Origin: Streptomyces pristinaespiralis
GTDB lineage: Bacteria; Actinomycetota; Actinomycetes; Streptomycetales; Streptomycetaceae
Length of the DNA: 64,000 nt
Reading direction: 5' to 3'
Assembly: GCF_001278075.1 (NCBI RefSeq)
Contig: NZ_CP011340.1
Location: 6,383,501-6,447,500, forward strand
Below are positions 20,860 to 31,122 of this stretch, one piece after another. The notes under the pieces are model-generated. The model did not search any database, was not told the origin of the DNA, and saw nothing but the letters and a program-made list of their open reading frames with translations. The position numbers were made by a program, and so were the translations under genes. Within the stretch, counting starts at the first letter, position 1. Every line of letters begins with the position of its first letter.

Positions 20860-21644
20860 CCCGTCGCACCCCCCTGCGCCGGCCGGCCCTGCTGTCCGGC
20901 TTCCGGAGGCCGGCCGAAGGCGCCACGGACGCGCCCGGCGGCGCCGTCGAGGTTCGCCTCGAAGGTGAAGCCCTGCTCGAATCGGTAGCTGCGGCGCACA
21001 TCCACCGGGTCGATGCCGTTGATCGCGGCCTTCGCGAGCCGCAGCAGTGTCCCGTCCTTACGGGCGATCTCCTCGGCCAGCTCCATCGCGGCGCCGGACA
21101 GCCGGTCGCGGGGGACCACCCGCCACACCGAGCCGTGCGCGAGGAGTTCGGCCGCGGTGGCGGTCCGCGAGGTGTAGTACAGGGCGCGCATCAGATGCTG
21201 GGGGACCAGCCGGGCCAGATGGGTCGCCGCGCCGAGCGCCCCGCGGTCGAGTTCCGGCAGCCCGAACGTCGCGTCGTCGGAGGCGACGATGGCGTCCGCG
21301 TTCCCGACCAGCCCGATGCCGCCGCCCAGACAGAACCCCTGCACGGCGGCGACGACGGGCACCTCGCACTCGTAGACCGCGGCGAACGCCTCGTAGCAGG
21401 CGCGGTTCACCGCCAGCAGCGCCTGGTGGTCCGCGTCCCGCTGCAACTCCTTGATGTCCACACCGGCGTTGAAACCGCGCCCCTCGGCGGCCAGGACCAC
21501 GCAGCGGACGTCCGGGTCGCGTCCGGCGGCGCGCACGGTGTCGGCGAGGTCGTACCAGCCGCGCGCCGGAAGGGCGTTGACGGGCGGGTGGTCGACCGTG
21601 ACGAGACGAATGCCCTTCAGCGGTCTTGCGGTGGAGACACCCAT
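20856..21644 (-). CDS. echA20: Enoyl-CoA hydratase-family ring hydrolase EchA20
   Basis: A 262-aa crotonase-fold enzyme. It has the oxyanion-hole segment 'GRGFNAGVDIKELQ' and the second glycine-rich turn 'GFCLGGGIGLVGNAD'. It resembles mycobacterial EchA20 (Rv3550), which hydrolyses the D-ring of the 5-OH-HIP-derived CoA thioester just before IpdAB acts. It is the first gene of the minus-strand operon, with its ATG 20 bp from the second KstR2-like operator. No clear ribosome site is visible, so the mRNA may be leaderless. Confidence 0.9.
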   Translation of the reverse strand: MGVSTARPLKGIRLVTVDHPPVNALPARGWYDLADTVRAAGRDPDVRCVVLAAEGRGFNAGVDIKELQRDADHQALLAVNRACYEAFAAVYECEVPVVAAVQGFCLGGGIGLVGNADAIVASDDATFGLPELDRGALGAATHLARLVPQHLMRALYYTSRTATAAELLAHGSVWRVVPRDRLSGAAMELAEEIARKDGTLLRLAKAAINGIDPVDVRRSYRFEQGFTFEANLDGAAGRVRGAFGRPPEAGQQGRPAQGGATG

Positions 21645-21664
21645 GAGCGGATCATCTACCTTCC

Positions 21665-21682
21665 ACCAAACGTTTGTTAGGT
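21665..21682. promoter_or_regulatory. KstR2-like operator, echA20/SDR divergent promoter
   Basis: ACCAAACGTTTGTTAGGT contains the perfect palindrome CAAACGTTTG. Its first 14 bases match AnCAAGnnCTTGnT with two mismatches. It shares ACCAAAC(A/G)(C/T)TTGTTAGG with the reverse of the 10860 operator. It lies between the echA20 ATG (21644) and the SDR ATG (21702), so one site can control both directions. Confidence 0.75.
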
Positions 21683-21701
21683 AGAGGGAAGGTAGCAGCC
21701 G

Positions 21702-22640
21702 ATGAAGCCGGACGGGAGAGGCACCGGCGGCAGGGACCCGGCCGGCAGGGACCCGTCCGACAAGGGACCGTCCGACAAGGGTCTGGACGGCAAGGTCGTC
21801 GTCGTCACCGGCGGCACCCGCGGTGTCGGCGCCGGCATCGCCGGCGCCTTCTGCCGGGCGGGCGCCGAGGTCGTGGTGTGCGCCCGCCGGCCTCCCGAAA
21901 AGCCGATCCCCGGCTCGGAGTTCATCCCCCTGGACGTGCGCGACCCGGACGCCGCCGAAGATTTCTTCGCCGAGGTCGCCGCCCGCCGGGGACGGCTGGA
22001 CGTGCTCGTCAACAACGCCGGCGGGACACCTCACCGCCGGCTCGCGGAAGGCGGCGCGGCCCGCCACGCGCGCGTGCTCGAACTGAACCTCCTCGCCCCG
22101 ATGGCCCTGTCGATCGCCGCGCACCCCCACTTGAGGGCCGTACACGGCTCGATCGTCATGATCGGCAGCGTCAGCGGATCCCGGCCCTCCCCGGGGTCGG
22201 CGGCGTACGGCGCGGCCAAGGCGGGCCTGGAGAGCCTGGCGCGGTCCATGGCCGTGGAGTGGGCGCCGCACGTACGCGTGAACACCGTGGTCCTCGGCAT
22301 GGTCCGTACCGAACTCTCCCGGCTGCACTACGGCGACGAGGAGGGCATCGCGGCGGTCGGCCGCACCGTGCCGCTCGGCCGTCTCGCCGAGCCGGCCGAC
22401 GCCGGCGCGGCAGCGGTCTTCCTCGCGTCGCCGGGCGCCGCGTACATCAGCGGGGCGTCGCTCCTCGTGCACGGCGGCGGCGAGCGGCCCGCCTTCCTGG
22501 ACGCGGCCACGGCCGGGCACGCGCTGCGGGAGGCCGGCGGCGGACCGGCCCCGAAGCGGCGGAAGAGTGCGGGGGAGTTCCGGGGGAGCACGGCGGGACC
22601 GGCCACCCCCATGGGCCCGGCGCGCGACGACGAGCGGTGA
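21702..22640 (+). CDS. SDR oxidoreductase of the HIP regulon (Rv3549c-like)
   Basis: A 312-aa short-chain dehydrogenase. It has the cofactor motif 'TGGTRGVGAGIA', 'NNAGG', and a catalytic Ser ('IGSVSG') with YxxxK ('AYGAAK'). The conserved end 'LLVHGGGERPAFL' resembles the SDR next to echA20 in the mycobacterial KstR2 regulon (Rv3549c). Odd features are an extra ~27 hydrophilic N-terminal residues built from near-repeats ('GRDPAGRDPSDKGPSDKG') and a ~45-residue low-complexity C-terminus. It is divergent from echA20 across the KstR2-like operator. Substrate not assigned. Confidence 0.83.
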   Translation: MKPDGRGTGGRDPAGRDPSDKGPSDKGLDGKVVVVTGGTRGVGAGIAGAFCRAGAEVVVCARRPPEKPIPGSEFIPLDVRDPDAAEDFFAEVAARRGRLDVLVNNAGGTPHRRLAEGGAARHARVLELNLLAPMALSIAAHPHLRAVHGSIVMIGSVSGSRPSPGSAAYGAAKAGLESLARSMAVEWAPHVRVNTVVLGMVRTELSRLHYGDEEGIAAVGRTVPLGRLAEPADAGAAAVFLASPGAAYISGASLLVHGGGERPAFLDAATAGHALREAGGGPAPKRRKSAGEFRGSTAGPATPMGPARDDER

Positions 22641-22700
22641 GAGCGACGACGACCGGTAAAGCGACGACGACCGGTGAGACCGACGACGACCGTCCCGGTG
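22624..22700 (+). repeat. Short tandem repeats straddling the SDR stop codon
   Basis: Four degenerate copies of a unit of about 18 bases, GCGACGACGACCGGTRA, span the last codons of the upstream SDR and the gap before the next SDR. They look like replication-slippage repeats. The next gene's ribosome site follows at once. Confidence 0.7.
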
Positions 22701-22712
22701 AGGAGACCTGAG

Positions 22713-23654
22713 ATGACCGGAATCTGTGAGGGCCGCGTGGTGATCGTCACCGGCGCCGGGCGCGGCCTCGGCCGCGCGCACGCGCTGGCGTTCGCCGCCG
22801 AGGGGGCCAGGGTCGTCGTCAACGACCTGGGCGTCGGCCCGGACGGCACGGGCGCGGGCGGCGGTCCGGCCGCCGCGGTCGTGACGGAGATCAACGAGGC
22901 CGGCGGCACCGCTGTCGCCCACACGGGCGACATCGCGACCGAACAGGGCGCGGCGTCCCTCGTCGCCGCGGCCCTGGACACGTTCGGGCGGCTGGACACA
23001 CTCGTCAACAACGCGGGCTTCCTGCGCGACCGGATGCTGGTCAACCTCACGGAGGACGACTGGGACGCCGTCGTACGGGTCCATCTCAAGGGCCACTTCC
23101 TGCCGTTGAAGCACGCCGTCGCCCACTGGCGGGAGGAGACCAGGGCGGGCCGCCGCCCCGCCGCCCGCGTCGTCAACACCGGTTCGGGGGCGGGGCTGCT
23201 CGGCAGCGTCGGCCAGGGCAACTACGCGGCGGCCAAGGCGGGGATCGTCGCGCTGTCCCTGGTCGCGGCGGCCGAGACGGGCCGTTACGGGGTCCTGGTC
23301 AACGCCGTCGCCCCGGCCGCGCGTACCCGGATGACCGAGCGGACCTTCGCGGCGGCCATGGCGGCGCCGGGGGAGGGCGTCTTCGACGCGATGGCTCCCG
23401 GCAACGTGTCTCCGCTCGTCGTCTGGCTCGGCTCCGCCGGCTCCGCCGGGGTGACCGGCCGGGTCTTCGAGGCGGAGGGAGGCCGTATCACCGTGATGGA
23501 GGGCTGGCGGCCCGGACCCACCGCCGACAAGGGGGCGCGCAGGACGCCGGAGGAGGCCGGTGCGGCCGTTCGGGAACTCCTCGCCGAGGCCCGCCCGCCG
23601 GGGCCCGTGTACGGGGCGCGGCAGGAGGGCCACGGCAGCGCGGAGAGCGTGTGA
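22713..23654 (+). CDS. SDR family dehydrogenase of the HIP regulon (Rv3548c-like)
   Basis: A 313-aa short-chain dehydrogenase of the multifunctional beta-oxidation type (HSD17B4-like). It has 'VTGAGRGLGRAHA', the long cofactor loop 'NDLGVGPDGTGAGGG', 'NNAGFLRDRML', and a Ser ('NTGSGAGLLGS') with YxxxK ('NYAAAK'). A neighbouring gene pair of this type flanks echA20-ipdABC in mycobacteria (Rv3548c/Rv3549c). GGAG precedes the ATG at 22713. It probably oxidises a hydroxyacyl-CoA formed during ring breakdown; the exact step is inference. Confidence 0.83.
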   Translation: MTGICEGRVVIVTGAGRGLGRAHALAFAAEGARVVVNDLGVGPDGTGAGGGPAAAVVTEINEAGGTAVAHTGDIATEQGAASLVAAALDTFGRLDTLVNNAGFLRDRMLVNLTEDDWDAVVRVHLKGHFLPLKHAVAHWREETRAGRRPAARVVNTGSGAGLLGSVGQGNYAAAKAGIVALSLVAAAETGRYGVLVNAVAPAARTRMTERTFAAAMAAPGEGVFDAMAPGNVSPLVVWLGSAGSAGVTGRVFEAEGGRITVMEGWRPGPTADKGARRTPEEAGAAVRELLAEARPPGPVYGARQEGHGSAESV

Positions 23655-23708
23655 AGATCGGCGGTCACAGTTCCCGACTTCGGTGAACGTCCGGGGAATT
23701 CCGGGGAG

Positions 23709-23726
23709 TTGACGTTGACCCGTCAA
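23709..23726. promoter_or_regulatory. Inverted repeat upstream of the RNase gene
   Basis: TTGACG-N6-CGTCAA is a perfect 6-bp inverted repeat 23 bp before the RNase ATG. It also contains a second TTGACC, so it may combine -35 and operator elements. Confidence 0.35.
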
Positions 23727-23749
23727 GGTCTACGCGCATCAATCGACGT

Positions 23750-24142
23750 ATGCGAATCCCCCCACGAATCGCCACCCTCGGTGGCATCGCCGCCCTTGTC
23801 CCCGCACTCCTGATCGGCGGGCAGACCGCCACGGCCGCCCCCGCCGGGGCGCTCGCGGTCGGTGACATCTGCTACTCCGCCCTGCCGAGCCAGGCCCACG
23901 ACACGCTCGACCTGATCGAGCAGGGCGGACCGTTCCCCTACGAGCAGGACGGCACCGTCTTCCAGAACCGCGAGGGCATCCTGCCGTCGCACTCGACGGG
24001 CTATTACCACGAGTACACGGTCGTCACCCCCGGCTCACCGACCCGCGGCGCGCGCCGCATCGTCACCGGTGACTCGCACCAGGAGGACTACTACACCGCC
24101 GACCACTACGAGTCGTTCGACCTCGTCGACCACGGCTGCTGA
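23750..24142 (+). CDS. Secreted guanyl-specific ribonuclease (RNase Sa family)
   Basis: A 130-aa secreted RNase that cleaves after guanosine. Residues 1-36 form a Sec signal peptide (RR, a hydrophobic core 'GGIAALVPALLIGG', then ATAAPAGALA). The mature part resembles RNase Sa of S. aureofaciens throughout: 'ICYSALPSQAHDTLDLI', 'GPFPYEQDG', 'FQNREGILP'. The catalytic Glu (YYHEYTV), Arg (RGARRI) and His (ADHYESF) are present, with the Cys pair that closes the chain near both ends. The barstar-like inhibitor gene starts 40 bp downstream on the same strand and is expected to protect the producer. Confidence 0.95.
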   Translation: MRIPPRIATLGGIAALVPALLIGGQTATAAPAGALAVGDICYSALPSQAHDTLDLIEQGGPFPYEQDGTVFQNREGILPSHSTGYYHEYTVVTPGSPTRGARRIVTGDSHQEDYYTADHYESFDLVDHGC

Positions 24143-24182
24143 ATCCGGTCCGCTCGCCGGCCCTGCCGGTAGCCTCCGCCCC

Positions 24183-24569
24183 ATGACGAGGACCTATGTG
24201 ATCGAAGGGGCGGAGGTCACCGGCCTGGACAGCTTCTGGAAGGCGATCGGCGAAGCCGTCAACGGGCCGGGCGGCTACTTCGGCCGCAACCTGGACGCCC
24301 TCGCCGACTGCCTGAGCGGCAGCTTCGGCACCCCGGACGACGGCGACTTCGTCTTCCGCTGGCGCGATCATGAACTCTCCCGGCGGGCCCTCGGCCGGGA
24401 GGAGACCGTACGCCAACTGGGACTGCGCGCCCAGCGGGTCCCTCCCGCCGACCGTGCCGAGGTCCTGGAGCACCTGGCGCGGGTACGGGCGGGGCAGGGG
24501 CCGACCGTGTTCGACTGGATCGTCGAGGTCTTCGAGGAACGCGCGCCCGGCCGCCTCGAACTCCACTGA
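24183..24569 (+). CDS. Barstar-family RNase inhibitor
   Basis: A 128-aa barstar-like protein. The family core 'YVIEGAEVTGLDSFWKAIGEAVNGPGGYFGRNLDALADCL' includes the GYFGxNLDAL motif and the acidic binding helix that plugs the RNase active site. It has no signal peptide, so it acts inside the cell. It lies directly downstream of an RNase Sa gene, the expected toxin-inhibitor order. It is somewhat longer than typical barstars (about 90 aa) because of a C-terminal extension ('VFDWIVEVFEERAPG'). Confidence 0.92.
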   Translation: MTRTYVIEGAEVTGLDSFWKAIGEAVNGPGGYFGRNLDALADCLSGSFGTPDDGDFVFRWRDHELSRRALGREETVRQLGLRAQRVPPADRAEVLEHLARVRAGQGPTVFDWIVEVFEERAPGRLELH

Positions 24570-24583
24570 GGCCGCGACGGGCG

Positions 24584-24599
24584 GCCCGGCGTGCCGGGC
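24584..24599. terminator. Short hairpin between convergent genes
   Basis: GCCCGGC-GT-GCCGGGC, a 7-bp stem between the barstar stop and the convergent ankyrin gene. A possible bidirectional terminator. Confidence 0.4.
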
Positions 24600-24630
24600 A
24601 GGCCGGATCCGCTCGCCCCCGGGGGAGTTG

Positions 24631-26163
24631 TCAGGGGCGGCGGGGCAGGGTGCCCTCGAGGCGGTGCCTGAGGCGTTCGTCGCGCAGGTGCCGGACCGCG
24701 TTCGCCGCCGTGTCGTGGGCGTAGCCGTCGGGGTCCTCGTCCGCGAGCAGACGCACCAGCACCTCCTCCGCCCGCGGGTCCTGGCGCATCGCCAGACCCC
24801 TGGCGGCCTCGGCGACCGTCTCGGGGTCCGGGTCGCCGGCCCGGGCGGCGAGCGCGTCGCGGATCTCGGGCGTGTCCGCGTCGACGCCCGCCAGTGCCGT
24901 CGTCGCCCAGTCCCGTACCGGCGCCTGCTCGTCCTTCGTCAGCGCGATCAGCGTCCGTACCGCCTCCGTGTGGTCGCCCGGCACCAGCCCGACCAGCGCC
25001 AGCGCCACCCGCAGGCGCACCCCGGCGTCCGGGTTGTCCGCGTGCCGCAGGATCTCGGGGAGCGCGGCCGGATCGCCGTGGTGGCCGAGTCCGAGGAGCA
25101 CCGCCTGGAGCAGTTCCGGATCCGTCGCCTCCCGGGACAGTTCCCGCAGCATCGGCAGCGTACGGGCGGCGAACGGCCGCACGACCTGCCCGTCCGGCCC
25201 CGCGGCGAAGCCGAGCCGGCCCAGCACGTCGGCGGCGAACGTCTGCTGCAGGACGTCGTCGCTCGCGCACCAGGCGGCGGCCGCCCGGAAGGTCTCCTCG
25301 TCGCCGCGACGCCACAGCGCGGTCACCGCCTCGATCCACTCGTCCCGCTCGGGGCTGCCGTGGAGCAGGGCGCGCTCCGCCAGGTCGGCGTACGGGGTGC
25401 GCAGACCGAGCCGCTCCTCGAGGATCGTGGCGATCGCGCCGTGGCCGGTCTGCTGTTCGTTGCCCGACGTCGGTCTGCCGTCGTGCAGCACCTCGACCAC
25501 GACGGTCGCCCCGCCGTCCTCCTCGACACGCCGCGACGCGGTCTCTGCCCCGGGTTCGTACGCGAGCAGACCCCGGCGCAGTTCCTCCTCCACGTCGAGC
25601 GTCATCCACCGGCGGGCCTCCTCCAGGGCCTCCTCCAGCGTCTCGGCCCGCGAGCCGGCGCCGTGCCGCAGCAGGGCCCGCACCGTCGAGGGAGAACCGC
25701 GGCGGGCGGCGATCACCAGCGGCGCCTCGCCGGCCGGGCCGGGCAGGTCGGGGTCGGCGCCGTACTCCAGCAGTGCCTCCACCGTCTCCGTGCGTCCCTG
25801 CCCGACCGCCCAGATCATCGGGGTGAAGCCCAGCAGCTCGCGGCGGTCGGGGGTGGCGCCGGCGGCGAGCAGCGCGCGCACCGCCTCGGTGTGCCCCCAG
25901 ACCGCGGCTCCGCACAGTGGCAGGTCGCCGTCCTCCGGGCCGCAGGCGCGGTCGGGGTCGGCGCCGGCGGCGAGCAGCAGCCGGACGATCCCCGCCTCGT
26001 TGCCCGTCGCCGCCAGGTACAGGGCGGTCCTGCCGTCCTCGTCGGTGGTCTCCGGGTCCGTGCCTGCCCGCAGCAGCCGCACCACGGCGTCGTCGTCGCT
26101 GTCGCAGAACGCCTCGAACAGTTCGGCTGCGGCCGATTCGTTCGCCGCCGGTTGGTTCGTCAT
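24631..26163 (-). CDS. Ankyrin- and HEAT-repeat protein
   Basis: A 510-aa protein with two repeat regions. Residues about 10-180 hold four to five ankyrin repeats ('DGRTALYLAATGNEAGIVRLLLAAGADPD', 'GFTPMIWAVGQGRTETVEALLEYGADPD'). Residues about 260-500 hold HEAT-like repeats ('ELLQAVLLGLGHHGDPAALPEIL', 'PVRDWATTALAGVD'). It has no signal peptide or catalytic motif and is probably a cytoplasmic protein-binding scaffold. It is convergent with the barstar gene. A role in RNase immunity is not supported by anything in the sequence. Confidence 0.85.
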   Translation of the reverse strand: MTNQPAANESAAAELFEAFCDSDDDAVVRLLRAGTDPETTDEDGRTALYLAATGNEAGIVRLLLAAGADPDRACGPEDGDLPLCGAAVWGHTEAVRALLAAGATPDRRELLGFTPMIWAVGQGRTETVEALLEYGADPDLPGPAGEAPLVIAARRGSPSTVRALLRHGAGSRAETLEEALEEARRWMTLDVEEELRRGLLAYEPGAETASRRVEEDGGATVVVEVLHDGRPTSGNEQQTGHGAIATILEERLGLRTPYADLAERALLHGSPERDEWIEAVTALWRRGDEETFRAAAAWCASDDVLQQTFAADVLGRLGFAAGPDGQVVRPFAARTLPMLRELSREATDPELLQAVLLGLGHHGDPAALPEILRHADNPDAGVRLRVALALVGLVPGDHTEAVRTLIALTKDEQAPVRDWATTALAGVDADTPEIRDALAARAGDPDPETVAEAARGLAMRQDPRAEEVLVRLLADEDPDGYAHDTAANAVRHLRDERLRHRLEGTLPRRP

Positions 26164-26186
26164 GGTCCGACCCTACGGAAACGGGG

Positions 26187-28159
<1,973 letters not shown>

Positions 28160-28179
28160 GGAACCGGACACGGAGTGAG

Positions 28180-28207
28180 GAGGGGCAGGCCCGGCGGCCT
28201 GCCCCTC
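28180..28207 (+). terminator. Terminator of the trypsin gene
   Basis: Perfect 11-bp stem (GAGGGGCAGGC with GCCTGCCCCTC) and a 6-nt loop, 21 bases after the stop. Confidence 0.7.
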
Positions 28208-28330
28208 AGCCACGACCACCCGCGACGGTCCGCCCGGTCCGCCCCGGCGCCGCCCGCACGGCCCCGTGACGGCTCACCCCGCAAGGTCCCACCCGCCGCG
28301 ACGCCGCCCGTACGGCCCCGCGCGTCGGGC

Positions 28331-30109
28331 TCACCCCGCCACGGCGGCGTCCGACGCGGTGCGTTCCAGCCGTACGGCGGCCTCCGCCGCGGCGCACTCC
28401 AGCTCCAGCACCCACACCTCGTTGGCACCGGCGCGCAGCACCGGCCCCGGCACATACAGCGGCCTGACCGGGCCCGCCGACCAGTACCGCCCCAGGTTGA
28501 ACCCGTTCACCCACACGAAACCCCTGGTCCAGCCCGGCAGTTCCAGCCCCGCGTCACCCGGCTCCGCCACCTCGAACGTCCCCCGGTACAGACCGGACGC
28601 CCCCGCCGGAGGGACCCGCCACGGCATCCCCGCCAGCGCCGCCGGCTCCTCGAATGCCTCCAGCCGCAGTGCGCACGCCCGGACACCGTGCAGAAACTGC
28701 CGCTCGTGCAGCACCCCGCCGGTGATGCCCTTCGGCTCGCCCGTCAGAGGCCCGTAGTTGACCCGCCCCAGCGACTCCACCCACAGCTCCACCGACGCCG
28801 GACCCGCCACCGGCACCCCGAGCTCCGGCGTCCCACCGTCCAGCACCCCGGCCCGCACCCCGTCGACGCACACCACCGCACGGTCGCGCAGCCCCGCCAC
28901 CCGCAGCGGATACGGCTCCCGCGGCCCCGGCACCTCCACCCGGTAGCGCACCAGCCCCCGCCCGACACCCAGCTCCTCGAACGTCGGCGGCACCGGGGCC
29001 TCGCACTCGTCGTCGCCGAGCAGCCGCAGCACCGTCTCCGGCGCGGCCCACTCGCCGAGCTCCACCCGCACCGGCGCCGACAGGACCGCCGGAGGAGGCG
29101 GAGGCTCCGGCAACGGCCCTTCCTGGTGGTCCGCGAGCACCTCACGGAAGCGCCAGAACTTCTCCGTCGGCCTGCCTGCCTCGTCGACGGGCGCGTCGTA
29201 GTCGTAGGACGTCACCGTCGGCTCCAGCACACCGTCGTGCAGCTCGCCCGACCGGTTCGCGCCCGCCCAGCCGCCGAAACTCGTCCCGCCGTGAGCCATG
29301 TACACATTCACCGACGCACCGGCCTCGAGGATCTCCCGCAGCGCCCGCGCCGCGTCCTCGGCGTCCCGGCGCGCGGGCTCCGCCCCCCAGTGCTCGAACC
29401 AGCCGCACCAGAACTCCATACACATCAGCGGCCCTGTCGGACGGTGCCGTCGCAGCGCCGCGAACGCCTCCCCGGCGCCGGACCCGAAATTCACCGTCGC
29501 CAGCACACCGGGCACCGAACCGCCCGACAGCATGTGGTCCTCCGGACCGTCGGACGTGAACAGCGGCACCCCCACCCCGCACGAGCGCAACAGCTCCACC
29601 AACTGCCGCAGATAACCGCCGTCCGAGCCGTAACTGCCGTACTCGTTCTCCACCTGGACCATCACCACGGGCCCGCCCCGCGTGATCTCACGCTCCACCA
29701 CCTGCGGCAGCAGCCTGGTGAACCAGCGCTCCACATGCCCCAGATACTCCGGATCCTCCGTCCGCACCCGCCGCCCGACCCGGCCGGTCAGCCAGAACGG
29801 AAGGCCGCCGTTCTCCCACTCGGCGCAGATGTACGGACCCGGCCGCACGATCGCCCACATCCCCGCCGCGTGCACCGCGTCCAGGAACCGGCCGAGCGCC
29901 CCGTCGTCCGCGTACCTGCCCGGCTCCGGCTCGTGCAGGTTCCACGGGACGTACGTCTCCACACAGTTGAGACCCATCGCCCGCAGCATCGCCAACCGGT
30001 GGCCCCACTGGCCCTCGTGCACCCGGAAATAGTGCAGCGCCCCCGACAGCAGCCGCACCGGCCGCCCGTCCAGCAGGAAATCCGTGTCACCCACGGTGAA
30101 GTCAGCCAC
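28331..30109 (-). CDS. GH35 beta-galactosidase
   Basis: A 592-aa glycoside hydrolase family 35 enzyme, cleaving terminal beta-galactosides. The barrel starts 'FLLDGRPVRLLSGALHYFR'. The acid/base Glu is in 'VQVENEYGSYG' and the nucleophile Glu in 'LMCMEFWCGWFEHWG'. C-terminal jelly-roll domains contain 'GFVWVNGFNLGRYW'. No signal peptide, so it is cytoplasmic. The GTG at 30109 has GAGAGGGA upstream. It is divergent from an AraC-type regulator, with 114 bp between them containing an inverted repeat, so it is probably sugar-induced. Confidence 0.93.
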   Translation of the reverse strand: MADFTVGDTDFLLDGRPVRLLSGALHYFRVHEGQWGHRLAMLRAMGLNCVETYVPWNLHEPEPGRYADDGALGRFLDAVHAAGMWAIVRPGPYICAEWENGGLPFWLTGRVGRRVRTEDPEYLGHVERWFTRLLPQVVEREITRGGPVVMVQVENEYGSYGSDGGYLRQLVELLRSCGVGVPLFTSDGPEDHMLSGGSVPGVLATVNFGSGAGEAFAALRRHRPTGPLMCMEFWCGWFEHWGAEPARRDAEDAARALREILEAGASVNVYMAHGGTSFGGWAGANRSGELHDGVLEPTVTSYDYDAPVDEAGRPTEKFWRFREVLADHQEGPLPEPPPPPAVLSAPVRVELGEWAAPETVLRLLGDDECEAPVPPTFEELGVGRGLVRYRVEVPGPREPYPLRVAGLRDRAVVCVDGVRAGVLDGGTPELGVPVAGPASVELWVESLGRVNYGPLTGEPKGITGGVLHERQFLHGVRACALRLEAFEEPAALAGMPWRVPPAGASGLYRGTFEVAEPGDAGLELPGWTRGFVWVNGFNLGRYWSAGPVRPLYVPGPVLRAGANEVWVLELECAAAEAAVRLERTASDAAVAG

Positions 30110-30163
30110 CGGCCCGTCCCTCTCTCGCAAACCGCCGCCCCCACGATCACCCCTGGCGCGCCG

Positions 30164-30200
30164 CCAATCCATGGACAAAGATCGGCTCTCCTTGGACTGG
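30164..30200. promoter_or_regulatory. Inverted repeat in the GH35/AraC intergenic region
   Basis: CCAATCCATGG and CCTTGGACTGG are inverted copies (9 of 11 bases) with 15 bases between them. Their centres are 26 bp apart. This fits an operator for the adjacent AraC-type regulator. Confidence 0.45.
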
Positions 30201-30223
30201 CCGGGAAGGAGCGACGAATCGGC

Positions 30224-31111
30224 ATGTACCACACCTGGATGCGCTATTTCACCCCCAGCCCCCTGCACCACCGGCTCGGACTGGTGTGCCTCGGCGTCGG
30301 CCTCCAGCACGGCAGCCTCCCCACCGTCGGCCCCCGCACCCTCGACCACCACGTCGCCGTCGTCATCAGCGCCGGCAGCGGCTGGTACCGCACCCCCGAC
30401 GGGCGGCGCACCACCGTCACCGCACCCGCCCTCATCTGGCTCACCCCAGGCGTGCCCCACCACTACGGACCCGACCCCGCCGCCGGCTGGGACGAATCGT
30501 TCGTCGACTTCACCGGCCCCGCCACCACCACCTACACCGAACTCGGCTACATCGAACCCGACCGGCCCGTCGTACCCCTCTCCGACGCCGCGGGCGCACG
30601 GACCGCCGTCGGCAAGATCGCCCGCGCCGCCCGCCGCGGCAACCCCCTCCTCGAGGTCGAGACCGGCGCCGCCGTCCACGAACTGCTCGTCGCCCTGCGC
30701 CGCGCCCGCGCCGACCTCGGCCCCGACGGCGACCCCGTCCTCACCGCACTCGCCCGCGACGCCTTCCGGCCGATGTCCGTCGCCGAACACGCCGCCCGCC
30801 ACGGCATGACCCCCGCCGAACTGCGCACCGCCGTGCGCCGCGGCGCCGGCTGCAGCCCCAAGGACTACCTCCTCGGCATCCGCCTCGGCCGCGCCAAGGA
30901 ACTCCTCGCCGCCACCGACCTGCCCGTCGCCGCCGTCGCCCGCCGCGTCGGATACGAGGACCCGGCCTACTTCTCCCGCCTGTTCACCCGCCGCGTCGGA
31001 CTCGCCCCCGTCCGCTTCAGAGAACAGCAGGGCAGGGCCGTACCCGGCGGCTGGAGCACCCGCGTCCCGGACCCTGAACACCCTCCGACCATCGGCGCCC
31101 GGCCGACGTAA
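30224..31111 (+). CDS. AraC-family transcriptional regulator
   Basis: A 295-aa regulator. The N-terminal half is an AraC-type cupin ligand-binding domain ('LVCLGVGLQHGSL', 'LIWLTPGVPHHYGP'). The C-terminal ~100 residues hold two helix-turn-helix units, the second with the signature 'IRLGRAKELLAATDLPVAAVARRVGYEDPAYFSRLFTRRVGLAPVRFR'-type pattern. The ATG at 30224 has GGAAGGAG upstream. It is divergent from the GH35 gene, which is its likely target. Confidence 0.92.
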   Translation: MYHTWMRYFTPSPLHHRLGLVCLGVGLQHGSLPTVGPRTLDHHVAVVISAGSGWYRTPDGRRTTVTAPALIWLTPGVPHHYGPDPAAGWDESFVDFTGPATTTYTELGYIEPDRPVVPLSDAAGARTAVGKIARAARRGNPLLEVETGAAVHELLVALRRARADLGPDGDPVLTALARDAFRPMSVAEHAARHGMTPAELRTAVRRGAGCSPKDYLLGIRLGRAKELLAATDLPVAAVARRVGYEDPAYFSRLFTRRVGLAPVRFREQQGRAVPGGWSTRVPDPEHPPTIGARPT

Positions 31112-31122
31112 GCTCCCTGACC

